NCBI RefSeq assembly: GCF_000016385.1
Contig: NC_009376.1
Location: forward strand, 1,364,001 to 1,428,000
Reading direction: 5' to 3'
Origin: Pyrobaculum arsenaticum DSM 13514
Lineage (GTDB): Archaea > Thermoproteota > Thermoprotei > Thermoproteales > Thermoproteaceae
DNA: 64,000 nt
Part shown: positions 8,033 to 15,805 of the stretch, in pieces
How the letters are laid out: each line of letters opens with the position of its first letter
Position numbering within the stretch: the stretch's first letter is position 1
The notes under the pieces: model-generated
Databases searched by the model: none
Seen by the model: only the letters and a program-made list of their open reading frames with translations
Told to the model about the DNA's origin: nothing
Position numbers and translations under genes: made by a program

Positions 8033-9413
8033 GCCCCTCCCCCACCACCTCCGGAGGCACTGGGAGTTGCCTAAGCACGTGGGTCTGGAGCCTCAAGTAG
8101 CCGTTGGCCGCCCTCTGGCAATGCTCCATCAGCCACCTCTTGGCCTCGGCGCTGTTGAGGTACTCGGCCAGCCTGGGCAACATGCCGGGGTCCTTGGGGA
8201 CTAGGTAGTAAACGGTGTGCTTTGGGATGAGGAGGCCCTTCGCGTCTATGTAGAAGGCGGGCTCCTTAGCTATGTCCCTCCAGAGTATCTTAGGCCGGAG
8301 CAGATCGCCCATAGGCGGGTCTTCGTGAAAGGCGTACCACCTCTTACCCTCCGCCCTAACCGCATATCTCGACTCCAGCACCCGCCGCCACCTAGACAAG
8401 TAGTCCAAAAGCGGCTTTGCCTCCCCCTCGTCCAGGAGCCGGCCGCCTCTGTCGTATGGGATGAGGATGACGTGGGCCAACTTGTCATAGTCCACAACGG
8501 AGCCGGGGGCAAAGGCGGAGAGCTCCCTCCCACCCACCGTTGGGTAGGCAAACGGCTCAAGCTCCTTTGACAAGGCGCGTTTTGGGATCACGAAAACGTC
8601 ATCCCGGCCAGTGGCGACCCCCGGGCTTATCCTCAAAACCAAGTCGCCGAGGCTGTAGGGCGTCCTTAACTTGGCCGTGGCTATGGCGGAGAGCCACGGA
8701 GAGCCGTCCCTCGGCAACGCCACCCTCGCCGCCCGCCCATCCCTAAGCCTTATAGTCGTCAAGGAAGGCGCCTCCTTCACCACCACGGTGATCGCCGGGT
8801 AGGCCAACACACCCCCGAAGGCGTCCTCCCGGATAAGCTCCACCTCCTCCACCCTGTAGCTGGCCAGCAACCTCCTCAGCGCAACAGCCGACAGCACGTA
8901 GAGGTACTTCTCCGGCGTGACGAATACGAGCCTACCCCCCGGCTTCAGCAACGACAGCGCCTTTTCGAAAAACAACATGTACAAATCAAACCGCCCCACC
9001 GCCGTGGTGAACAGCCTCTTGTACAGCTCCCTCTTCGGCGGGTCGATGTATTCGTAAGAGACGTAGGGCGGGTTGCCGATCACATAGTCGAACAAGCCGC
9101 CGAGCTCCCCCGCCGACATCAGCAAGAAGTCACCCCGCACAATCCTCACCCGCTCCCCGGCAAACCTCCGCCTCGCCGCCTCGGCAAGCGCCGGGTCCAC
9201 CTCCACCCCCACCACCTCAGGAAGCTCGGCGCAACGCCCCCTACACCACCTCAACACCGCGTCTATGAACACCCCCAGGCCACATCCGGCATCCAACACC
9301 CTGCTACCGCCACCCGGCGGCGCCCCCCTAAAAAGCTTCTCCACCATGTAAAAAGCCAAATCAGGCGGCGTCGCCACCCTCCCCCTATCGGCAACCAAAC
9401 CCCTCCTCCCCAC
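8013..9413 (-). CDS. Site-specific DNA N6-adenine methyltransferase, TaqI-like gamma class
   Basis: 466 residues. Motif I is VLDAGCGLG (39-47) for S-adenosylmethionine, an acidic VEVDP follows at 70-74, and the catalytic motif IV is NPPY (114-117). The motif X-like ATPPDLA at residues 14-20 precedes motif I, which is the gamma-class order seen in M.TaqI. The C-terminal 220 residues should be the target-recognition domain (ATGRDDVFVI and IPKHTVYYLV match the pattern in Eco57I/TaqI-type enzymes). It methylates adenine in a specific site and protects it from the linked nuclease. It starts at GTG 9413, with TTTTTAAGG centred about 23 bp upstream. Confidence 0.85.
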   Translation of the reverse strand: MGRRGLVADRGRVATPPDLAFYMVEKLFRGAPPGGGSRVLDAGCGLGVFIDAVLRWCRGRCAELPEVVGVEVDPALAEAARRRFAGERVRIVRGDFLLMSAGELGGLFDYVIGNPPYVSYEYIDPPKRELYKRLFTTAVGRFDLYMLFFEKALSLLKPGGRLVFVTPEKYLYVLSAVALRRLLASYRVEEVELIREDAFGGVLAYPAITVVVKEAPSLTTIRLRDGRAARVALPRDGSPWLSAIATAKLRTPYSLGDLVLRISPGVATGRDDVFVIPKRALSKELEPFAYPTVGGRELSAFAPGSVVDYDKLAHVILIPYDRGGRLLDEGEAKPLLDYLSRWRRVLESRYAVRAEGKRWYAFHEDPPMGDLLRPKILWRDIAKEPAFYIDAKGLLIPKHTVYYLVPKDPGMLPRLAEYLNSAEAKRWLMEHCQRAANGYLRLQTHVLRQLPVPPEVVGEGHGLGRV

Positions 9414-9591
9414 GTATTAGTAGACAACCCACCTTAAAAACCACCCATATAAAAAACACAGAGCGGCCGGCCCCGGCACAACCGACGCAGATCTGCCCAG
9501 CCCACTGCACACCAACGACAACCCCCGGCTACGCCACCTGTATGCGGTAAAGTATCAGTTAACGTTATATCTCTCGCAGGGTGGTATTGCT

Positions 9592-9762
9592 ATGAAATGT
9601 CCCTACTGCGGCTCTGAAAAAGTTGAACCCGTCAAAAGTTGGGAAATGCCCAAGATGGGCTACAAGGTGACCCACTACCGTTGCAAAAACTGCGGCGGCC
9701 TCTTCAACCACTACGCCGGGAAGGGCAAGGAGTTTGTTTTGAGGGTTGGGGCCAAGACGTAG
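9592..9762 (+). CDS. Small zinc-ribbon protein, 56 aa
   Basis: A complete 56-residue frame: MKCPYCGSEKVEPVKS at the start and YRCKNCGGLF in the second half give two CxxC knuckles, a rubredoxin-like zinc ribbon, followed by a short basic tail ending VGAKT. A TATA box (CGTTATATC, near 9563-9571) is centred about 25 bp upstream of the ATG, supporting a leaderless transcript. Such ribbons in archaea bind nucleic acid or serve as subunits of larger complexes. Nothing here shows which. It sits alone between the restriction-modification pair and the methylase-BrxL cluster. Confidence 0.7.
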   Translation: MKCPYCGSEKVEPVKSWEMPKMGYKVTHYRCKNCGGLFNHYAGKGKEFVLRVGAKT

Positions 9763-9845
9763 AGGTTGAGTCCGTGGCAGTATTGTAGATTTGAATAGTG
9801 ATATTGGGAAAATTCTATATAAACTGCCGCCGACTGTCTGTTACG

Positions 9846-10060
9846 TGAGGAGAGACCTTCCGCACGTGGCAAGCCTCGGTAGTTCGGCTCTACTCATCTC
9901 AGCACATCTGAATACTAAAAGTAGATCAGCAAGGCGAGACTTAGTCGTGGATGGCGCAATAGGTGGTCTTAAGAGATTTCTACTTAACGTGAATGGGCTA
10001 CTCACTCCTCTATATGCTTCGCGGGGGTATATAGGGGTTTATGGCCAGCTGGGGCTATGA
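9846..10060 (+). CDS. Possible small ORF upstream of the nuclease gene, 71 aa
   Basis: The frame from GTG 9846 ends in a stop that overlaps the next start as ATGA (10057-10060), and a good TATA box (TATATAAA, 9816-9823) is centred 26 bp before the GTG. The predicted protein (basic N-terminus, Gly/Leu-rich C-terminus) resembles nothing I know. The frame could equally be chance, the transcript could be non-coding, and the nuclease gene has its own TATA box at 10027-10035. The rest of 9763-10056 shows nothing else. Confidence 0.25.
10027..10035 (+). promoter_or_regulatory. TATA box (GTATATAGG) for the nuclease-methylase cluster
   Basis: Centred 26 bp upstream of the ATG at 10057. The spacing fits a leaderless start and makes this the likely promoter of the 10.06-15.15 kb cluster. 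Confidence 0.5.
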
Positions 10061-10557
10061 CACAGGTCGGCGTTCCGCAGATAGATCTTGACGATGTTTT
10101 GCTGTGTATAAGAAGTTCTGTCCAAAAGGCCCAAAGCGAAGAGGACGTAAGGGTAAGGGTCTCCTGGTGCATAGAAGAGAAGATATTGAAGGCGCTCGGC
10201 CTTGAACGTAGCGCTGGCAAATACGAGTACACACTTGTTTCGGGGGCAAGAGTAGACGCGCTTTATGGGCACGTGATTATTGAATACAAGGCGCCTGGCA
10301 AGCTGTCCTCAGCCAGAGACGTCGCCAAGGCAAAGGAGCAGGTAGTGAGATACATCACAGAGGAGGCTGGGAGCAAGTCTGAATGGCCGCGGTATCTCGG
10401 CGTGATAATAAGCGATAGGATTGCCTTCGTGAAATACGACCCCCGAAGCGGCGACTGGATATTGAGGGGGCCGTACGACATCCGCCGCGAGGTGGTCATA
10501 AAGCTGATAGAAGCGCTGAGAGGTCTCAGGAGGAAAAACCTGACGTCAATAACCTAG
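10057..10557 (+). CDS. PD-(D/E)XK nuclease domain, N-terminal piece of a type IIG-like enzyme
   Basis: 166 residues forming an HsdR_N-like nuclease fold. The catalytic trio is visible as D67 (ARVDALYG), E76 and K78 (HVIIEYKAP), followed by a helix and strand (YLGVIISDRIAFVKY) typical of type I/IIG restriction domains. The stop at 10555-10557 comes seven codons after an A5 run (10534-10538). The -1 frame from that run reads straight into the next gene through LVRDFGPNSPIAMK, which is the linker seen in single-chain Eco57I-type enzymes. This is therefore probably the N-terminal domain of one ancestral protein. Whether it now works as a separate subunit, by slippage, or not at all is unknown. 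Confidence 0.75.
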   Translation: MTQVGVPQIDLDDVLLCIRSSVQKAQSEEDVRVRVSWCIEEKILKALGLERSAGKYEYTLVSGARVDALYGHVIIEYKAPGKLSSARDVAKAKEQVVRYITEEAGSKSEWPRYLGVIISDRIAFVKYDPRSGDWILRGPYDIRREVVIKLIEALRGLRRKNLTSIT

Positions 10558-10589
10558 TCAGAGACTTCGGCCCCAACTCGCCAATAGCA

Positions 10590-13082
10590 ATGAAGACGAT
10601 TAAACTACTCTACAACAAGCTTAGAAGTAGCAACACCCCCAGGGTCAAGGTGCTTTTCGACGACTGGATGAGGCTTTTCAAACAAGCCACCGGCTACGAC
10701 CCGGGAAAGCTGGAGGAGTTGCCCAAGCTGGCGCAGGATTACGGGCTGGCAGGCGAGGTGGACTACGACGCGCTACTATTCGCAATACACACCTACTACG
10801 CCCTGATAATGAAGCTACTCGCCGCCGAGATAGCATACCTATACGGTAGCGGGAAATTTTACAGCTCCTACGTAGCTAGGCTTGACGACGCGTACTCCAG
10901 AGAGGGGGTTGACGGCATCATGCAGATCTTGAGAGACCTCGAAAACGGCGGCGTATTTAGGAATTTGCTAAACATAGAGAACTTCCTTGAGGGAGACTAC
11001 TTTTCTTGGTACTTAGAAGTACTTGATAAAGACCTTGCAGATGCGATAGCTGAAATAGCCAGGAGACTCTCCGACTACGAGGTAGCGGCGCCTCAGTTAG
11101 AGCCCGAGTTTGCCCGCGACTTACTGAAGAGGCTGTACCAGAACCTCGTGCCGAGGGATATACGGCACAACCTCGGCGAATACTACACGCCGGATTGGCT
11201 AGCTGAGCTTGTGCTCGATGAGGTGGGGCTTGATAAGTTGTCGAAAATGGGCGAGGAGGATCCTCTTAAGCCGTTGAGAATAAGGGTCTTAGACCCGGCG
11301 TGCGGCTCCGGCACCTTCTTAATGCTTTACCTAAGCAGACTTCGGAAATATGCCGAGGAGCACTACCTGACAGACCAGCTTCTGAGCTACATCCTTGACA
11401 ACGTCGTCGGCTACGACCTCAACCCCCTTGCCGTGCTCGCTGCAAGGACAAACTACCTATTGGCTATAGCGGATCTCCTCGGCTACGCGAGGGGGAGGGT
11501 TGAAATACCGATATACCTAGCCGACTCCATCATGATTGAAAGAAACTCGAAACTCACCGGTGAGGTGTATATACTCAGGTCTGTCGTCGGCGAGTTCCAA
11601 ATACCAAGAGGCGTAGTGGATAAGGGCTTGTTGCCCGACGTGCTAGCTGAGGTTGCCCAAGCGCTGAGGAATAGGTACACCCCCAAAGAGTTTTCAGAAA
11701 GAGTGAAGTACCGATTCAGAGAGCTGGGCGAAGACGATGTAAAGGTGTTGGCGCAGCTATATGAGAAGTTGTACGAGCTTGAAAAGGAGGGTAAAGACGC
11801 TGTATGGATCTCCGTCTTGAGAAACGCCTTCGCGCCCGTCCTCAAAGGCAAATTCGACTACGTCGTAGGAAACCCGCCATGGGTGAACTGGGAGAACCTT
11901 CCCGAAACCTATAGAGAGATAAGCAAAGGCTTGTGGGTTAGATACGGACTTGCCGAAATCAAAGGTAAGGCAGGTTTAGGCAAAGTTAAGAGAGATCTGG
12001 CAATGCTCTTCCTAGCGAGGTGCTTTGATCTATACCTCAAGGAGGGGGGCAAGCTGGGCTTCTTACTACCATTCACAGTATTTAAAACTCAGGCAGGTGC
12101 GGGCTTCAGAGATTTCCTTGTTAGGAAGACCCGTATACATGTGGTCCACGACCTTGTAACACTATATCCGTTTGAGGGGGCAGTAAACAGAACAGCTGCA
12201 ATAGTTGTCGAGAAGGTGTGTAGCCTATCAGACATCAACAATGGCAGATGTCCGCAGTTGGGAGAGGTATACAAGAGCAACATTAATGGGATTAAACACA
12301 TAGTATGGGCCAATAGAACGAAGAAACCAATACCAACAAACATGCCTTTAGAGGAAGTGTTTAAGACAACACAACGGTTTGAAGCCGTAATGGCTCCTCT
12401 AATAACAAATGATCCTACCAGTCCTTGGATGCAGGTAACTCCACGAGCACTTGAAGCCATCAGAAAAATGGTAGGCAGAACCCAGTATTATGAAGCTCAC
12501 GAAGGGGTAAATGTGGCGCTAAACCAAGTGTACTTTGTGAAAATACTTGAAAAACTTCCCGACGGAAAACTCAGGATCACAAATCCTCCTGAGCAAGGTC
12601 AGAAGAAAAAGGTTAAGCAAGTTGAGGTTGCCGTGGAACCGGATCTAGTCTATCCGTTGATAAGAGGAAGAGATGTTGAGAAATGGTATGTAAGCTTCGA
12701 GGACAGATACATTATTGTGCCGCATGATCCTAGGACAGCAGAACCCATCGCTCACGATGTTATGAAGGTAAAGTATCCTAATACTTGGGACTATTTCATA
12801 AGATTCTTCGAGGACCTTATCAATAGGAGTGGGGAACCCTATAAGTCTCAATTGAGACCCTATCGACAGCATGGTTTAAAAGGGGAGAAGTTAGCCCCTC
12901 CATTTTACTACATTTTTAATGTTAAACACGTCTTTGCACCCTACAAGGTCGTCTGGAAGGAGGTATCGGCACGTATGCAAGCTGGTGGATTTCATGTCGC
13001 TGTTGTGGAGCTTGTTGAGAGTAGGTATTTAGGCAAAAAAGTTGCCATACCTGATCATACAGTGATACTGATACCACTCTAG
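10590..13082 (+). CDS. N6-adenine DNA methylase (Eco57I/PglX-like), central piece of a type IIG-like enzyme
   Basis: 830 residues. A helical connector (1-200, with GEYYTPDWLAELV near 203-215) leads to motif I VLDPACGSGTFL (233-244) and the catalytic NPPW (VVGNPPWVNW near 427-433). Target-recognition segments occupy about 560-830, with VAIPDHTVILIPL at the end. This is the Eco57I/PglX-type layout of nuclease, methylase and TRD in one chain. The natural chain continues: sequence directly after the stop, in the -1 frame (open from 13055 to 13744), reads DKDEAYYIAGILNSTIA and then IPKFD, the usual end of such TRDs. The part from about 12100 looks AT-richer than the 5' half, suggesting a mosaic TRD. 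Confidence 0.85.
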   Translation: MKTIKLLYNKLRSSNTPRVKVLFDDWMRLFKQATGYDPGKLEELPKLAQDYGLAGEVDYDALLFAIHTYYALIMKLLAAEIAYLYGSGKFYSSYVARLDDAYSREGVDGIMQILRDLENGGVFRNLLNIENFLEGDYFSWYLEVLDKDLADAIAEIARRLSDYEVAAPQLEPEFARDLLKRLYQNLVPRDIRHNLGEYYTPDWLAELVLDEVGLDKLSKMGEEDPLKPLRIRVLDPACGSGTFLMLYLSRLRKYAEEHYLTDQLLSYILDNVVGYDLNPLAVLAARTNYLLAIADLLGYARGRVEIPIYLADSIMIERNSKLTGEVYILRSVVGEFQIPRGVVDKGLLPDVLAEVAQALRNRYTPKEFSERVKYRFRELGEDDVKVLAQLYEKLYELEKEGKDAVWISVLRNAFAPVLKGKFDYVVGNPPWVNWENLPETYREISKGLWVRYGLAEIKGKAGLGKVKRDLAMLFLARCFDLYLKEGGKLGFLLPFTVFKTQAGAGFRDFLVRKTRIHVVHDLVTLYPFEGAVNRTAAIVVEKVCSLSDINNGRCPQLGEVYKSNINGIKHIVWANRTKKPIPTNMPLEEVFKTTQRFEAVMAPLITNDPTSPWMQVTPRALEAIRKMVGRTQYYEAHEGVNVALNQVYFVKILEKLPDGKLRITNPPEQGQKKKVKQVEVAVEPDLVYPLIRGRDVEKWYVSFEDRYIIVPHDPRTAEPIAHDVMKVKYPNTWDYFIRFFEDLINRSGEPYKSQLRPYRQHGLKGEKLAPPFYYIFNVKHVFAPYKVVWKEVSARMQAGGFHVAVVELVESRYLGKKVAIPDHTVILIPL

Positions 13083-13150
13083 ATAAAGATGAAGCATACT
13101 ATATTGCTGGAATACTAAATTCCACAATAGCAACCGTATATGGCGTCTAT

Positions 13151-13744
13151 ATGGTAGGAGGTATGCTTGAAAATATGCGCATACCTAAATTCGATAAGTG
13201 TGACCCTAATCATCAGAAAATAGTTGAGCTTTCTATGAGAGCTCACGAGCTTGCTAGAGAGATTTATGGGAATGGCAGGAGGGATCTTGAGGGTGAGCTT
13301 AGGAAGGTTGAGGAGGAGCTGGATGTTGCTGTTGCTAAACTGTTTGGGATGGATGAGACTGAGCTTAAAGAGCTCAAGAAGTTGCTAGCGGTACTCTCCG
13401 GTGAGGAGATTACTGATGAGGAAGAAGTTGTTGTGCCAGAGAGGCCTATTGTCAATGTTCACAACACTTCTCTGCAACCTGATGTAGGGTCTTATATCGA
13501 GGTCGATGTTGTTAACCCGTCGGGTGAGGAAATAGTGTTTACCTACGAGTTGCCTTGGGGCAAGGGCTCTTTCAGCATGGTTAGCGGGAAGTACCGCATA
13601 CCTACACCGCCTTTGAAACCCGGCAAATATAGCGGTGTTCTTAAATGGAGGTGGCGGGGGGAGGAGCACTCTGTTGACATAGTCGTGGAGGTGGCGCAGC
13701 CGGAGGGGCCGAGGAGGCGGAGCACGCTATTCGGCTCCAGATGA
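13151..13744 (+). CDS. C-terminal piece of the methylase TRD with a beta-sandwich-like tail
   Basis: 197 residues from GTA-adjacent ATG 13151, but the frame is open from 13055 and homologous continuity with the methylase begins around 13076. GGMLENMRIPKFD and the helix HQKIVELSMRAHELAREIY are the canonical end of a type IIG/PglX TRD. Residues about 55-85 are an acidic coiled segment. The final 100 residues are beta-rich (VNVHNTSLQPDVGSYIEVDV ... GKYSGVLKWRWRGEEHSVDI), resembling an Ig-like or CARDB-like domain, which I do not know from standard type IIG enzymes. The stop overlaps the BrxL start as ATGA. It is either a remnant or a separate chain produced after the frame change. Confidence 0.6.
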   Translation: MVGGMLENMRIPKFDKCDPNHQKIVELSMRAHELAREIYGNGRRDLEGELRKVEEELDVAVAKLFGMDETELKELKKLLAVLSGEEITDEEEVVVPERPIVNVHNTSLQPDVGSYIEVDVVNPSGEEIVFTYELPWGKGSFSMVSGKYRIPTPPLKPGKYSGVLKWRWRGEEHSVDIVVEVAQPEGPRRRSTLFGSR

Positions 13745-15153
13745 GCGAGCTGAATAACAAGGTGAAGAGGTGTTTCGGCGACTACGCCGTGGATAAGAGA
13801 CTCGCCTACGAGCTTGAGCTGGCCAAGTTGCCTAGATACGTGGCGGAGTTCCTCATCTCGGAGTTTATGATTCAAGGCGGGGACTGGGAGGGCAAGCTGA
13901 GGAGCTTCATTAGGGAGCGCTACTACGAGCCTGAGGAGAAGGAGGTGGTTAAGCACAAGCTGGTGACGGAGGGGGTGGTGGAGCTTATCGACGAGCTTAG
14001 GGTATACGTAGATGTGGAGACGGGGGCCCACATAGGCGTCATACACTCTCTTGATATATGGGCTGAGGTGCCGGTGGACATCGTCGAGAGGAACAGGGCA
14101 ACGCTGACAACCGGCATGTGGGGGTTGATAACTCTGCAACGGTGGGAGGGGGCCAAGGAGGTTTTGGGGAGGCCCACGTCCGTCGTTATAACCGACTTCA
14201 AGCCCTTCCAGGCGCCGGATACAGATCCCAAAATCCTGGAGGAGGGGCGGAGGTGCTTCACGCTGGAGGAGTGGGTAGAGGTTTTGATAAATACCATAGG
14301 TCTCGACCCCGCTGTGTACAGCCCCCGGCAGAGGCTCCTCCTCCTCGCCCGACTAGTCCCCTTAGTGGAGGGGAATGTAAATATGGCTGAGTTTGGGCCT
14401 AGGCAGACTGGCAAGACGTATCTCTACAGAAATGTGAGCAACTATGTCAGGATAATCTCAGGCGGCGTCATATCCCCAGCCGCCTTGTTCTACAATTTGA
14501 GGACTAAGGTGCCGGGGGAGCTGGCCCTCAAGGACGCGGTGGTTTTTGACGAGGTGAGTAAGGTGAGGTTTCCCAACCCCGACGAGATGATGGGCAAGCT
14601 TAAGGACTACATGGAGAGCGGCCACTACGAGAGGGGGGACAAAAAGGTGGTGTCCGACGCCTCTCTGGTCTTCATGGGCAACGTGTCGGTGGAGCACACG
14701 TCGGAGGGCTACGTGCCGGTGGAGGACTTGACCTACGTCTTGCCGGAGCCTATGAGGGATTCGGCGTTTATTGACAGGATACACGGTCTTCTGCCAGGTT
14801 GGGAGTTTCCTAAAATATCGCAGAGCAAGTACCACCTTTCTAAGAGCTACGGCGTAGCATCCGACTACTTCGCCGAGGCGTTGCACGGCATGAGGAAGGA
14901 GAGCTTGTCAGGACTTGTTGGGAGGCACGTGGAGCTTTCCGAAAACTTCAAAATTAGGGACGAGAAGAGTTTTAAGAGAATTACCAGCGGTTTGTTAAAG
15001 CTTCTATTTCCCGACAAGACTTTTGACAAGAAGGAGCTTAAAACCATCGCGGAGTTCGCGCTAGAGATGAGGCAGAGGGTCAGAGACTGGTTGCACAAAA
15101 TCGCACCGGGGGAATTCCCACGCGAAATCCTCAGCGTGGGAGTTCTGCCATAA
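13741..15153 (+). CDS. brxL: BrxL-type AAA+ protein lacking the Lon protease domain
   Basis: 470 residues. The N-terminal region (1-200) follows BrxL: DKRLAYELELAKLPRYVAEFL, an early IRERY segment, then TGMWGLITLQR and ITDFKPFQAP. Walker A is FGPRQTGKTYLYRN (about 218-231), followed by IISGGVISPAALFYNL; Walker B is VVFDEVSKV (about 266-274). FMGNV, AFIDRIHGLLPGWEFPK and SGLLKLLFPD are BrxL sensor and lid motifs. BREX BrxL proteins are about 680 residues because a Lon-type S16 protease follows the motif A-E-RRRVKEQL-K. Here the equivalent EMRQRVRDWLHKIAPGEFP is followed within 12 residues by the stop. Overlap ATGA with the methylase tail. BrxL is the defence effector or DNA-binding AAA+ ring of BREX. 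Confidence 0.88.
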   Translation: MSELNNKVKRCFGDYAVDKRLAYELELAKLPRYVAEFLISEFMIQGGDWEGKLRSFIRERYYEPEEKEVVKHKLVTEGVVELIDELRVYVDVETGAHIGVIHSLDIWAEVPVDIVERNRATLTTGMWGLITLQRWEGAKEVLGRPTSVVITDFKPFQAPDTDPKILEEGRRCFTLEEWVEVLINTIGLDPAVYSPRQRLLLLARLVPLVEGNVNMAEFGPRQTGKTYLYRNVSNYVRIISGGVISPAALFYNLRTKVPGELALKDAVVFDEVSKVRFPNPDEMMGKLKDYMESGHYERGDKKVVSDASLVFMGNVSVEHTSEGYVPVEDLTYVLPEPMRDSAFIDRIHGLLPGWEFPKISQSKYHLSKSYGVASDYFAEALHGMRKESLSGLVGRHVELSENFKIRDEKSFKRITSGLLKLLFPDKTFDKKELKTIAEFALEMRQRVRDWLHKIAPGEFPREILSVGVLP

Positions 15154-15252
15154 CCATTTATCAAAGCCGCTGTCAGCCCCACTGTCGAGTTGGCTCTTAC
15201 AGAAACGCGATCCGACAACGGGGCCTCTTATTTAATAACGGGTAGTTAGCAA

Positions 15253-15543
15253 GTGTGGCGCGCGTTGATCTACGTCTGTGACGAGTTTTCGCCGGTGGAG
15301 GCAGAGGCATCTACCCTCTTAGCCCTTGCTGAAAGAGATCCCTTGAGGCTTTTCGAGGAGTATGTGAGGCCTTTCGTCGAGGACTGCGTGGGGGGTGTTG
15401 AGGGGGTTGAGGTTAAGGGCTTCCTCTTCTTCCCGGAGGTCGGCCTTGTGGTGGGCTACGTCGCTAGGCACAGACACGGCGAGGCTTGTATACTCCCCAA
15501 GCCCGGAGATGGCCCTGACAGCGTGGGACGAGACGCGGCGTAG
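15253..15543 (+). CDS. Small hypothetical protein, paralogue of the gene at 16863
   Basis: 96 residues from GTG 15253, with a TATA-like CTTATTTAATA about 21 bp upstream. The core pattern Y-V-C-D-E-F-x-P-V, then L-F-x(4)-V-x-P-x-V-E-x-C-V-G and GVEV-x-G, and finally V-x-Y-x(2)-R-x(3)-GEA, is shared with the protein encoded at 16863-17138. I do not recognise the family. The C-terminus here diverges (LPKPGDGPDSVGRDAA), possibly a frame change or erosion into the decayed region that follows. Confidence 0.6.
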   Translation: MWRALIYVCDEFSPVEAEASTLLALAERDPLRLFEEYVRPFVEDCVGGVEGVEVKGFLFFPEVGLVVGYVARHRHGEACILPKPGDGPDSVGRDAA

Positions 15544-15805
15544 GAGGGCTTAGCGCCCATAAGCCGCGTGTACGACGCGCCCGCCGGCGTAGATCCGCCG
15601 CGTTTTCTAGCAGGCCGGCGGCCGGCCGAGGCCCAGCGCCTTGGCAGGCGAGCTAACATCCGGTATCTCGGGAAGAGTTGAGGAACCACGCGATCTTCTC
15701 GTGGGCGGCAGACGGCGCGTTACTTAGACGCACTTGCCAGGCCGCGGAAGGAGCGTAGCAATGTGCTTACTTGTTGCTTTTCGCGATTGTAGAGGGTTTG
15801 AGTAG

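Noticed and set aside
10057..10560. Programmed -1 ribosomal frameshift at the A5 run
   Set aside because: The heptamer at the site is G-AAA-AAC and does not satisfy X-XXY-YYZ; indel or decay explains it more simply, though slippage cannot be excluded.
13264..13455. Ser-rich minus-strand frame over the methylase C-terminal piece
   Set aside because: Low-complexity Ser/Pro shadow of a Glu-rich coding stretch on the plus strand.
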